Shown in pieces: positions 10,101 through 18,240 of a stretch of DNA of 64,000 bases. The DNA is taken from positions 186,001 through 250,000 of the forward strand of contig JAPZUF010000009.1 in assembly GCA_027533395.1 (NCBI GenBank), given 5' to 3'. Numbering within the stretch: position 1 is the first letter of the stretch; every line of letters begins with the position of its first letter. A model generated the notes under the pieces. That model did not search any database. It had not been told where the DNA came from and saw nothing but the letters and a program-made list of their open reading frames with translations. Source of the DNA: Cyclobacteriaceae bacterium. Lineage in GTDB: Bacteria; Bacteroidota; Bacteroidia; Cytophagales; Cyclobacteriaceae. Both the position numbers and the translations under genes were made by a program.

Positions 10101-10196
10101 ATCGATTGAGTTTAGTTAATAAAATGATAAAGCCCAGTTTGCTTTGTTTATTTGGGCGCGTGAATTTAGGATGACAATCGGCAAAAGAAAAAGATA

Positions 10197-11528
10197 TTAA
10201 TCATTTATTAAGGTGAAATTTATCTCGACCGCCATTTTGGTCTGCTCAGACAGTCGAAAATGTTCACTTTGGCGCTTTCCAACCAACCAAATGATTTTAT
10301 CTTCGGTTAATAAAACTGTTTGTTTATCTTTTTCTACTTGAGGTATTTTTAAGTCGATGAGGTAATCGCTCACATTTTTGGTTCCCTCTAAACCAAAGGG
10401 TTGAAATTTATCTCCTGCTTGCCAATTACGCCAAGTGAGTGGAAAAGGTAATAAGTCAGCATCGAAATAAGCACGATTAGGTGAGAAAACAACTTCTTCT
10501 TTTCTTACCAATTTTAATGCTAACAATTGATTACTTACTGCGTGAACACCACTTGCTTGTTGTATCAAAGGAAATTTTTGAGGTTCGGCCACTTTGAAAT
10601 TGATAATAAGAAATTGTCGGTCAACAACTAGCCTTGCAAATTCATTTTCGAATTGATTTCCCACGCGGGATAAATCACTTTTCGCAATGGCATCGCAATG
10701 GTCGTAGGAAAAACCATAGCCTTCTAACAATTCGTAAAGAATAGCAGTGCCATTTTCTAAAGCTTGTAAGCCCGCGATTGCGATCCGAAGTTCACCCTTG
10801 TTTTGTTCTACAAATTGCTTTTTAAATTCATTTACAGCCCAGGTTCTAAAGGCCGTTTCATCTTCTGTTTTCTTAATGGTTCTTTCAAAAGCCTTTTGCC
10901 AGGTAGGATGCCATTGATACAGATGAGGCAAAACCTCGTTTCTTAAAGTATTGCGTTTGTAATCATTTTTTTCGTTGCTACTATCTTCTCTCCAGTTGAT
11001 GTGATTAGTTTTTGCATAAGCAACAATTTCGTCTTTGTTAAAATATAAAAGTGGCCTAACAATATACAAATGAACCGGTCTTATACCCGCAAGTGAAAAC
11101 GGGCTACCTCCGTGCATAAAATTTAATAAAGCACTTTCGAAGCGATCATTAGCGTGATGAGCAGTAGCTACCCAATCAAATTGCCCCATCCTTTTTAAAA
11201 AATGAAACCAATGGTAACGTAATTCTCGCGCTGCCATTTGTATCGACATATTTTTTTCAGCTTTGTATTGAAGTGTATCGAAACTTTGCTCGAAAAAAGG
11301 AACATTAAGTTTTGTTGCAGTTTCCTTTACAAAGGCTGCGTCAGCATCCGATTCTTCTCCTCGTAATTGAAAATTACAATGTGCAATAGCAAATTGATAA
11401 CCTGCCTCCTTAAAGAGGTGAGCCATTACCATAGAATCGACTCCACCGCTTACGGCCAATAAAAATTTTTGTGATGCAGGATTTTGACCAGTTATTTCGG
11501 GAAGATGGCTTGTAAATTGCTTTATCAC
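10197..11528 (-). CDS. tilS: tRNA(Ile)-lysidine synthetase TilS
   Basis: Modifies C34 of the CAU-anticodon tRNA-Ile with lysine so that it reads AUA codons. The N-type ATP pyrophosphatase P-loop SGGVDS is at residues 27-32, followed by HCNFQLRGEESDADA and ATAHHANDRFE, both characteristic of TilS. A C-terminal domain of about 90 residues contains WRNWQAGDKFQPFG. The length is 443. The start is a GTG at 11528; a -7 promoter element at 11533-11540 lies only four bases upstream, so the transcript may be nearly leaderless. The gene is divergent from the OstA-like gene. Confidence 0.93.
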   Translation of the reverse strand: MIKQFTSHLPEITGQNPASQKFLLAVSGGVDSMVMAHLFKEAGYQFAIAHCNFQLRGEESDADAAFVKETATKLNVPFFEQSFDTLQYKAEKNMSIQMAARELRYHWFHFLKRMGQFDWVATAHHANDRFESALLNFMHGGSPFSLAGIRPVHLYIVRPLLYFNKDEIVAYAKTNHINWREDSSNEKNDYKRNTLRNEVLPHLYQWHPTWQKAFERTIKKTEDETAFRTWAVNEFKKQFVEQNKGELRIAIAGLQALENGTAILYELLEGYGFSYDHCDAIAKSDLSRVGNQFENEFARLVVDRQFLIINFKVAEPQKFPLIQQASGVHAVSNQLLALKLVRKEEVVFSPNRAYFDADLLPFPLTWRNWQAGDKFQPFGLEGTKNVSDYLIDLKIPQVEKDKQTVLLTEDKIIWLVGKRQSEHFRLSEQTKMAVEINFTLIND

Positions 11529-11532
11529 GCCA

Positions 11533-11540
11533 CAAAATTA
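11533..11540 (-). promoter_or_regulatory. candidate -7 promoter element for tilS
   Basis: On the minus strand this octamer reads TAATTTTG, an exact match to the Bacteroidota -7 consensus TAnnTTTG. It ends four bases before the tilS GTG. No convincing -33 TTG is seen at the usual spacing. If it is used, transcription would begin at or very near the start codon. Confidence 0.4.
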
Positions 11541-11579
11541 ACATTTCGAATTTAGGTTGTAGCTTGCAGACAAATAGTT

Positions 11580-13124
11580 ATGCGTTTTTATTCTAATAAG
11601 AGAAGTATTTTTTCCCTTTCTCCTTTGCTTTCAGCAATGGTTATGCTATTGCTTATCTTATCATTTGAATCTTTAGCCCAAAAAAGAGTTAAACTAGAAC
11701 ATGCCGACAGACTAAAACGTGGTGTCCGAGATAATGAAAAATATGAGCGTTTACTAGGAAACGTAGTTTTTACCCAAAATAAAACCACTATCTATTGCGA
11801 TAGCGCGCACTTTTTCAAAGAAAAAAACAGCATTACTGCCTTTGGTCGTATTCGCATCACAGAAGGAGATTCAGTTACAGTTACTGCCAATAACCTAGAG
11901 TACGATGGAAACTTACGTAAAGCTAAGCTTCGCAAAAATGTTGTGTTCACCAAACTGGCAACTGCTACCCTTTACACAGACTATCTCGATTACGACAGGC
12001 CTACCAACCTAGCCTATTATTTCAACAATGGAAAACTGGTTGATAGTGTTAATGTATTAACGAGCACGAAAGGTTATTACAATCTCAATAACAATCTGTC
12101 AGCCTTTAAGAAAGAGGTTGTTGTTACCAATCCCGATTACACGATGTATGCTGATAGCTTGCAATATAATTCGAAATCAAAAATCATTTATTTCGTAACG
12201 CCAACAACAGTTATTGATAAAGACAGCGCGAAATTTATTTATCAACAAGGCCAATACAACACGCAAGAGAAAAAATCAGATTTGAAGGAAGGTGCTGGGG
12301 AGAGTCTTTCTTATAAAATTAGCGGTAATCAATATAGTTTGGATGACCAAAAGAAAATTTATCGCGTGCGTGGCAATGTCGTAATGACATCCAAAGAGCA
12401 AAACTTAATTATCTATGGCCAAGCATCGGATGCTTATCGTTCGCAAAACATCGCTAAGGTCTACAACAATGCCTATCTCGCTAAAATTACCGATGAAGGC
12501 GATACACTTTTTTTATCTGCTGACACACTAGTATCGATTGATAGCACCGATCCAAAAAAGAAAAGAGTATTGGCCTACCACAATGTAAAAATCTTTAAAA
12601 AAGATTTACAAGGAATTGCTGATTCTCTTGAATATCGTTTGGCTGATTCACTTTTAGTTTTCTATAAAAAACCGGTTTTGTGGACCAACGACAATCAAAT
12701 GTCGGCAGACTCGGTGAGCATGCAAATTGAAAACAATACCATTAGAAGGATATTTTTAAAAACTAACGCATTTGTTGTTTCAGAAGATACAACCATTCAT
12801 GATTTCAATCAGATAAAAGGCAGAACCATGATTGCAGAAATTAAGAATCGAAAAATTGATAGAGTGCAAGTAAATGGCAATGCCGAAAATCTCTACTTCG
12901 CGCTCGATGAAAAAACCAAAGCGATGATGGGTATGAATAAAATGATCAGCAGCTCCATCCTCATCAAATTTAAGGAAGGCAAATTATTTACCTTTCACGC
13001 GTACGTAAAACCAGAGGCCAAATTTATTCCACCCCATGAGTTAACGCCTGAAGATAAAAAACTCAAAGGCTTCAATTGGCAATTAGACAAAAGACCAAAA
13101 AAGGAAGATGTCGTGAAGAATTAA
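11580..13124 (+). CDS. OstA/LptA-like LPS transport protein
   Basis: 514 residues with an N-terminal signal/TM segment (about 14-33, ending SLAQ). Repeated beta-strand units of the OstA/LptA jelly-roll type follow, for example NVVFTQNKTTIYCDSAHFF, GRIRITEGDSVTVTANNLEYDG and, again near the middle, GNVVMTSKEQNLIIYG. Proteins of this family bridge the periplasm and carry lipopolysaccharide to the outer membrane. It is much longer than E. coli LptA (185), as is common in Bacteroidota, where two or more OstA units are chained. It is divergent from tilS. Confidence 0.82.
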   Translation: MRFYSNKRSIFSLSPLLSAMVMLLLILSFESLAQKRVKLEHADRLKRGVRDNEKYERLLGNVVFTQNKTTIYCDSAHFFKEKNSITAFGRIRITEGDSVTVTANNLEYDGNLRKAKLRKNVVFTKLATATLYTDYLDYDRPTNLAYYFNNGKLVDSVNVLTSTKGYYNLNNNLSAFKKEVVVTNPDYTMYADSLQYNSKSKIIYFVTPTTVIDKDSAKFIYQQGQYNTQEKKSDLKEGAGESLSYKISGNQYSLDDQKKIYRVRGNVVMTSKEQNLIIYGQASDAYRSQNIAKVYNNAYLAKITDEGDTLFLSADTLVSIDSTDPKKKRVLAYHNVKIFKKDLQGIADSLEYRLADSLLVFYKKPVLWTNDNQMSADSVSMQIENNTIRRIFLKTNAFVVSEDTTIHDFNQIKGRTMIAEIKNRKIDRVQVNGNAENLYFALDEKTKAMMGMNKMISSSILIKFKEGKLFTFHAYVKPEAKFIPPHELTPEDKKLKGFNWQLDKRPKKEDVVKN

Positions 13125-13243
13125 ATTCATACACTAAAACTTGGCTTTAACCGTTAAAAATGCCAGCAGAAAAGTTTACAATATGGTCTAAACCGTGATT
13201 TCTTAGTGGATTAAACAAAATTTCATTTCTACCCATCATCTAT

Positions 13244-13251
13244 TATATTTG
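13244..13251 (+). promoter_or_regulatory. candidate -7 promoter element for bamD
   Basis: TATATTTG matches TAnnTTTG exactly and ends seven bases before the bamD ATG at 13259. Transcription would start at or just before the ATG. No matching -33 element is obvious in the expected interval. Confidence 0.4.
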
Positions 13252-13258
13252 CAGGCTT

Positions 13259-14071
13259 ATGCAGAACCGTATTTTGGTTTTTATCGGATTTTTAGCTCTT
13301 CTTTTCATTTCTGGCTGTAGTAAGTTTAGAAAAATCGAAAAAAGTGAGGATTGGCGCGTGAAATACGAAGCTGCCATCAATTATTACGAGAAAAAAGACT
13401 ACTACCGTTCTTCCGTACTTTTTGACCAGATTTTGCCAATTGTTCGTGGTTTACCTGAAGGTGAAAAGGTTCAGTTTTACCTTGGTTTCTGTCAATTTTA
13501 TGATAAAAACTATCTCTTCGCAGCAGAGTATTTCAAAACTTTTTTCACGACTTACGGACGAAGTGCCAGTGTAGAAGAAGCCCGGTATATGCATGCTTAT
13601 TCATTATACATGGCTTCGCCAGGTTCAAACCTCGACCAGTCGGCTAGTATCGAAGCGATGATTTCCATGCAGGATTTCTTAAATCGTTATCCACAAACTT
13701 CCTACCTAGATAAGGCAGTAGAAGTCATTAATAATATTCAAGTAAAGTTAGAAAAGAAGGGCTTTGAAAATGCCAAGCAATATTATCGAACTCGTTCTTA
13801 TAAAGCAGCTATCACTGCATTTGATAACTTTAAAAAGAATTTTCCTGATAGCAATCTTCATGAAGAAGCAGATTACTTAGTTATAGAATCAATCTATAAA
13901 TTGGCTGTACAAAGTTTCCAGTCAAAACAGAAAGAAAGATACCAACAAGTAGTAGATCGCTATTTGGAGTTTCTAGATAAGTATCCAAAAAGTAAATTCT
14001 TAAACCCGGCAGAGAAAATGTATGCCGACAGTATCATTCAATTAGCAAAACTTAAAAACGTAAATTCATAA
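13259..14071 (+). CDS. bamD: outer membrane protein assembly factor BamD
   Basis: Lipoprotein of 270 residues with lipobox ISGC (C20). It is built of TPR-like helical pairs, for example YEAAINYYEKKDYYRSSVLFDQILP and YRTRSYKAAITAFDNFKKNFPDS. BamD is the essential periplasmic adaptor of the BAM complex that folds outer-membrane beta-barrels. The gene runs directly into rpoZ (three-base gap) and then coaBC and a DUF4835 gene, an order I recognise from other Bacteroidota. It starts at the only ATG giving a complete signal peptide. Confidence 0.9.
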   Translation: MQNRILVFIGFLALLFISGCSKFRKIEKSEDWRVKYEAAINYYEKKDYYRSSVLFDQILPIVRGLPEGEKVQFYLGFCQFYDKNYLFAAEYFKTFFTTYGRSASVEEARYMHAYSLYMASPGSNLDQSASIEAMISMQDFLNRYPQTSYLDKAVEVINNIQVKLEKKGFENAKQYYRTRSYKAAITAFDNFKKNFPDSNLHEEADYLVIESIYKLAVQSFQSKQKERYQQVVDRYLEFLDKYPKSKFLNPAEKMYADSIIQLAKLKNVNS

Positions 14072-14074
14072 GCC

Positions 14075-14398
14075 ATGGCCACGAATCCATCCATCATTAC
14101 TCGCGACTTAGAAAGATTAATCGAACCAACTAACAATGTATATGAATCTGTTGTGGTTATCTCTAAGCGTGCGCGCCAAATCGCCTCCAACATCAAAGAA
14201 GAATTAAACAATAAACTGGCTGAGTTCGCTACAACGGTTGATAACCTTGAAGAAGTGTTCGAAAACCGTGAGCAAATCGAAATCTCTAAGTTTTATGAAC
14301 GCATGCCGAAACCAACTTCCACAGCGATTGAAGAATTTTTTGATAATAAATTGAATTTCAGAGTACGCGGTGAAAATGAAGACCGCCAAGAAGTTTAA
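14075..14398 (+). CDS. rpoZ: DNA-directed RNA polymerase subunit omega
   Basis: A 107-residue small subunit that helps assemble RNA polymerase. The RpoZ core ESVVVISKRARQIASNIK corresponds to the conserved second helix (usual motif Y-x-L-V-x-x-x-x-x-R-A-R-Q-I). The following ELNNKLAEF and the divergent acidic C-terminus are typical of the Bacteroidota form. It lies three bases after bamD and is followed by a terminator at 14420. Confidence 0.87.
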   Translation: MATNPSIITRDLERLIEPTNNVYESVVVISKRARQIASNIKEELNNKLAEFATTVDNLEEVFENREQIEISKFYERMPKPTSTAIEEFFDNKLNFRVRGENEDRQEV

Positions 14399-14419
14399 GA
14401 AAATTGTCGCCTAAACATC

Positions 14420-14461
14420 AAAGGTTCAGAATAAGTTAAATACCTTATTTCCTGAACCTTT
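14420..14461 (+). terminator. intrinsic terminator after bamD-rpoZ
   Basis: Inverted repeat AAAGGTTCAG (14420-14429) and CTGAACCTTT (14452-14461), with an additional inner pairing AATAAG/CTTATT, followed by a T-run at 14463-14469. It lies between rpoZ and coaBC, so coaBC needs its own promoter or read-through. Confidence 0.75.
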
Positions 14462-14481
14462 CTTTTTTTAATTTAGCCCTT

Positions 14482-15684
14482 ATGCTGAAGCAAAAAAAAA
14501 TAATTGTAGCTGTTACCGGAAGCATTGCTGCTTACAAATCCGCTTTGCTCGTTCGTTTATTGGTAAAAGCTGGTGCTGATGTTAAGGTAATTTTGACTGA
14601 AGATGCCAAAGCATTTATCACACCGTTAACTTTAGGTACACTTTCTAAAAATGAAGTTTACTCCTCATTTGCCAATCAGGAAAATGGCACCTGGCACAAC
14701 CATGTTGAATTAGGTATATGGGGAGACGCATTTGTGGTTGTTCCTGCAACAGCTAATACTCTGGCTAAAATGGCTAATGGAATTTGCGATAATCTCTTGC
14801 TGGCAACTTACTTATCAGCTAAATGTCCTGTTTTCTTTGCTCCGGCAATGGACTTAGATATGTTGCAACATCCAGCCACTCAAAAAAATATTCAAACCTT
14901 GATTTCTTTTGGCAACCATTTGATTAAACCAACCCATGGCGAACTGGCGAGTGGCTTAGTAGGTGAAGGTCGATTAGCAGAGCCGGAAGAAATTCTTGAA
15001 GTGTTAGAAAGCTTTTTTACACCAAAAAGATTAAGCGGTAAAAATGTTTTGATAACAGCAGGTCCAACTTACGAAGCCATTGACTCTGTTCGTTTCATTG
15101 GGAATTATTCTTCTGGGAAGATGGGATTTGCTCTGGCTGAAACCTTAGCTGCCGAAGGAGCTAAAGTAGAATTGGTGAGCGGACCTACACATCTTCAAAG
15201 TAAACATCATAACATCTCCTTACATCGTGTTAAAAATGCAGCAAGTATGTTTGGAGTTTGTGAAAAGTTTTTCGCACAATCCGATATTACTATTTTAGCA
15301 GCTGCTGTAGCCGATTATAAACCAGAAACCGTTGCTGATCAAAAAATCAAAAAGAAAGAAGAGCATTTCTCACTTCAATTAACTAAAACGATTGACATCG
15401 CGGCTACTTTAGGCAAACAGAAAAAAAGTAATCAAATCGTAGTTGGCTTTGCTTTGGAAACAGAAAACGAAGAAACCAACGCGTTAAAAAAGTTGGAATC
15501 GAAAAACCTGGATATGATTGTGTTAAATTCTTTACAAGAAGTAGGAGCAGGATTCGGACATGAAACGAATAAAGTAACCATCTACCAAAAAAATAAAAAC
15601 AAAATCAATTTTGATTTAAAAAATAAAAAAGAAGTTGCACGCGATATCGTTCAATGCATCGTTGATTACATAAATCCATCCTGA
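14482..15684 (+). CDS. coaBC: bifunctional phosphopantothenoylcysteine decarboxylase / phosphopantothenate-cysteine ligase CoaBC
   Basis: Performs two CoA synthesis steps: ligation of cysteine to phosphopantothenate (CoaB) and decarboxylation to phosphopantetheine (CoaC). The N-terminal FMN-binding CoaC domain has VTGSIAAYK, HNHVELG, PATANTLAKMANG and the decarboxylase motif APAMDLDM. The CoaB domain from about residue 185 has ITAGPTYEAIDSVRFIGN, SSGKMGFALAE, AAVADYKP and a C-terminal K-I-K-K-K. The 400 residues match Dfp-type proteins. A TAATTTAG sequence just upstream is a weak -7 candidate. CoaD of the same pathway is at 43939. Confidence 0.95.
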   Translation: MLKQKKIIVAVTGSIAAYKSALLVRLLVKAGADVKVILTEDAKAFITPLTLGTLSKNEVYSSFANQENGTWHNHVELGIWGDAFVVVPATANTLAKMANGICDNLLLATYLSAKCPVFFAPAMDLDMLQHPATQKNIQTLISFGNHLIKPTHGELASGLVGEGRLAEPEEILEVLESFFTPKRLSGKNVLITAGPTYEAIDSVRFIGNYSSGKMGFALAETLAAEGAKVELVSGPTHLQSKHHNISLHRVKNAASMFGVCEKFFAQSDITILAAAVADYKPETVADQKIKKKEEHFSLQLTKTIDIAATLGKQKKSNQIVVGFALETENEETNALKKLESKNLDMIVLNSLQEVGAGFGHETNKVTIYQKNKNKINFDLKNKKEVARDIVQCIVDYINPS

Positions 15685-15690
15685 TAAAAA

Positions 15691-16593
15691 ATGATGAGTC
15701 GCAGCTTCATATTGATTATCTTTCTTACAACTACGTTTAATTCTTTTGGTCAAGAACTGAATTGCAAAGTTTCCATTAACGTTGGGCCTAAAGTAGCCAC
15801 AACCGACCAAAGTGTTTTCAAGGATATGAAAATTGCTTTTGAGCAATTTTTAAATACCCGAAAATGGACAAACGATGCTTACAAAGCACACGAAAGAATC
15901 GCTTGTAATTTCCTCATCAATATAAATGAAATGCCTTCAATTGGGTCGTTTAAAGCATCCGTTCAAATTCAGGCTGCACGTCCTGTTTATCTGGCCAATT
16001 ATACTTCTTTAATTTTTAATTTTGCTGATCGCGATTGGGAATTTGAATATGTGGAATCTCAACCACTTGAGTTTAATGATAACACTTACATTTCTAATCT
16101 CACCAGTATGCTGGCATTCTATGCTTATGTTATTATTGGTGCGGATTACGATACATTCAGTGAATTAGGAGGAACTCCCTATTTTCAAAAAGCACAATTA
16201 GTGGTTAACAATGCACAAACTGCCAACAGAGAAGGTTGGCAAAGTTTAGGAAGCAATAGAAACCGATATTGGTTAGTCGAGAATTACATTAACGGTCAGG
16301 CACAAGATTTAAGAAAAGCGAATTATCGCTACCATAGATTGGGTTTAGATAATTTTCACAAAACACCTGACCAATCGCGAGAAGTAATTTTCAAATGTTT
16401 GCAAGACGTTAAAAAAGTTCGAGACATCAACCCTACAGCTATCCTTGTTATTTCATTTTTTGATGCTAAAGCCAAAGAATTGTCAAACATATTTTCAGAA
16501 GGTGAGCTTAACTTACGCAGGCAAGCTTATGATTTAATCACCACTCTCGATCCTGCCAATAAAGGTTCGTACGGAAAAATAATAGGAAATTAA
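15691..16593 (+). CDS. DUF4835 family exported protein
   Basis: 300 residues with a cleavable signal peptide (about 1-21, ending SFGQ). The mature N-terminus ELNCKVSINVGPKV and the middle VYLANYTSLIFNFADRDWEFEY are hallmarks of the DUF4835 family, a Bacteroidota periplasmic or outer-membrane protein with no established function. It lies six bases after coaBC and ends in a four-base convergent overlap with ald. Its constant position beside bamD, rpoZ and coaBC hints at an envelope role, which is inference only. A second ATG at 15694 is an equally possible start. Confidence 0.85.
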   Translation: MMSRSFILIIFLTTTFNSFGQELNCKVSINVGPKVATTDQSVFKDMKIAFEQFLNTRKWTNDAYKAHERIACNFLININEMPSIGSFKASVQIQAARPVYLANYTSLIFNFADRDWEFEYVESQPLEFNDNTYISNLTSMLAFYAYVIIGADYDTFSELGGTPYFQKAQLVVNNAQTANREGWQSLGSNRNRYWLVENYINGQAQDLRKANYRYHRLGLDNFHKTPDQSREVIFKCLQDVKKVRDINPTAILVISFFDAKAKELSNIFSEGELNLRRQAYDLITTLDPANKGSYGKIIGN

Positions 16594-17810
16594 AATCTGG
16601 CTGCCATCAATAATTCTATGTTTTTAAATTTCATTCCGAATTTTCTAGCCAGTGATTCATTCGTTAAACCACCATTGAAAGTGTAAACTCCTTTCATAAA
16701 TCCTTTGTGAGAGAATATCATTTTTTCAACACCACCTTCCTCTGCTGCTCGCAAAATGGTTGGCGTAAAAATATTACTTAATGCAGTAGCAGCAGTGTGA
16801 GAAACCCTTGAGGCAACATTGGGAACACAATAATGGATTACATCGTGTTTTTTGTATACAGGAGCGTTGAGTGTTGTCATCTCACTGGTCTCGATGCATC
16901 CACCCTGATCAATGCTGATGTCTATGATGATGGAGTCAGCCTTCATTCTTGTAACCATCTCTTCTGTCACCACTTGTCTGGCCCTCCCCTTTTCCGCTCT
17001 TAATGCTCCAATCAATACATCAGCAGTTTTTAACGTTTCAGATAAAGTAAGCGTATCAATTGTTGATGTATAAATCTGTTGACTCAACAATTGTTTGATT
17101 CTTCTTAATTTATACAAATGATTATCGAATATTTGTACGTCTGCACCCAATCCTAAAGCAGCTCTGGCTGCGTACTCTCCAACTGTTCCTGCTCCAATAA
17201 TCACCACTTTAGTAGGTGGCACGCCTGTGATTCCACCTAATATTACTCCTTTACCACTATTGGTTGTACTTAAATATTCGCTAGCAATTAACATCACAGA
17301 ACTTCCTGCAATTTCACTCATAGCACGAATAATAGGTATGCCTCCTACTTTATCTTCAATAAATTCAAATGCCAAAGCTGTAATTCTTTTCTTCAATAAG
17401 GCTTCTAAAGTTTCTACCTGTAAGTGCCCCAATTGAATAGCCGATATTAAGGCTTGGCCGGAGCGCATCAATTCAATTTCATCTAAGGAAGGTGGATCAA
17501 TTTTTAAAATAACTTCCGCCTTGTAAACTTCTTGTGGAGAATAAACAATTTTGGCACCGGCATCACTGTATTGTTTATCAGAAAATTTTGAACCTAAGCC
17601 TGCTTTTGTTTCTATCCACACTTCGTGTCCGTTGTTTACCAAAATAGCTACGGCATCAGGAGTTAAACTGATTCTGTTTTCGTAGGGCGAAATCTCTTTT
17701 GGTAAACCAATAAAAAAACGATGGTTCTTAGTGCTGACAGGCATCAGTTGCTCTTGTGGAGAAAAACTACTTTTCGCCAGTGTTTCGAATGTACTTTTCT
17801 TTTCAACCAT
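16590..17810 (-). CDS. ald: alanine dehydrogenase
   Basis: NAD-dependent oxidative deamination of L-alanine to pyruvate, in the family shared with transhydrogenase alpha subunits. 406 residues. The N-terminal catalytic domain has GLPKEISPYENRISLTPDAV, a substrate-binding lysine in VILKIDPPS and a histidine in AIQLGHLQ. The NAD domain has VVIIGAGTVGEYAARAALG followed by an acidic residue in IFDNH, favouring NAD. A tail of about 30 residues precedes the conserved start. The start overlaps the tsaE end by eight bases. PntA is an alternative, but no pntB follows and the membrane segments are missing. Confidence 0.87.
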   Translation of the reverse strand: MVEKKSTFETLAKSSFSPQEQLMPVSTKNHRFFIGLPKEISPYENRISLTPDAVAILVNNGHEVWIETKAGLGSKFSDKQYSDAGAKIVYSPQEVYKAEVILKIDPPSLDEIELMRSGQALISAIQLGHLQVETLEALLKKRITALAFEFIEDKVGGIPIIRAMSEIAGSSVMLIASEYLSTTNSGKGVILGGITGVPPTKVVIIGAGTVGEYAARAALGLGADVQIFDNHLYKLRRIKQLLSQQIYTSTIDTLTLSETLKTADVLIGALRAEKGRARQVVTEEMVTRMKADSIIIDISIDQGGCIETSEMTTLNAPVYKKHDVIHYCVPNVASRVSHTAATALSNIFTPTILRAAEEGGVEKMIFSHKGFMKGVYTFNGGLTNESLARKFGMKFKNIELLMAARF

Positions 17811-18240
17811 GTTGTGTTACTTGTATGGTTCTTTGGTTTTCATTTTCAATGGTAATTGAAACCTGCATCCATTGCTCTGGTAACAAATCCGGAATTCTTT
17901 CCGGCCATTCTATAAAACAATATTCATTGGAGTAAAAATATTCTTCTACCCCAATATCAAAAGCTTCTTGCTGATTCTTGATACGATAAAAATCGAAATG
18001 AAAAACGGATGACTGACTTTCGGTTTTGTATTCATTTACAATAGAAAAAGTCGGACTGCTCATGTTGTCTACTACTTGCAAAGCTTTGCAAAAAGATTTA
18101 ACAAAAGTTGTTTTTCCTGCTCCCATTTCTCCTAACATCAACCAGATTTTTAATGAATGTTGTGTTATCAATTTTTTAGCCAACTCATCTAAGTCTTTCA
18201 TCTCAACACTCTTAAATGTTTGTTGCATATCAACCTGCAT
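17803..18240 (-). CDS. tsaE: tRNA threonylcarbamoyladenosine biosynthesis ATPase TsaE
   Basis: A 145-residue P-loop protein that drives the TsaB-TsaD complex making t6A37 in ANN-decoding tRNAs. The Walker A is GEMGAGKTTFVK, followed by SSPTFSIVNEY, the HFDFYRI motif and FIEWPERI, all diagnostic of TsaE. It overlaps porX by eleven bases and ald by eight, so the three genes form a tightly coupled unit. Confidence 0.95.
   Translation of the reverse strand: MQVDMQQTFKSVEMKDLDELAKKLITQHSLKIWLMLGEMGAGKTTFVKSFCKALQVVDNMSSPTFSIVNEYKTESQSSVFHFDFYRIKNQQEAFDIGVEEYFYSNEYCFIEWPERIPDLLPEQWMQVSITIENENQRTIQVTQHG

Noticed and set aside
16590-17810. NAD(P) transhydrogenase alpha subunit instead of alanine dehydrogenase
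   Set aside because: There is no C-terminal membrane segment and no pntB downstream, and the acidic residue after the NAD-binding strand favours NAD.
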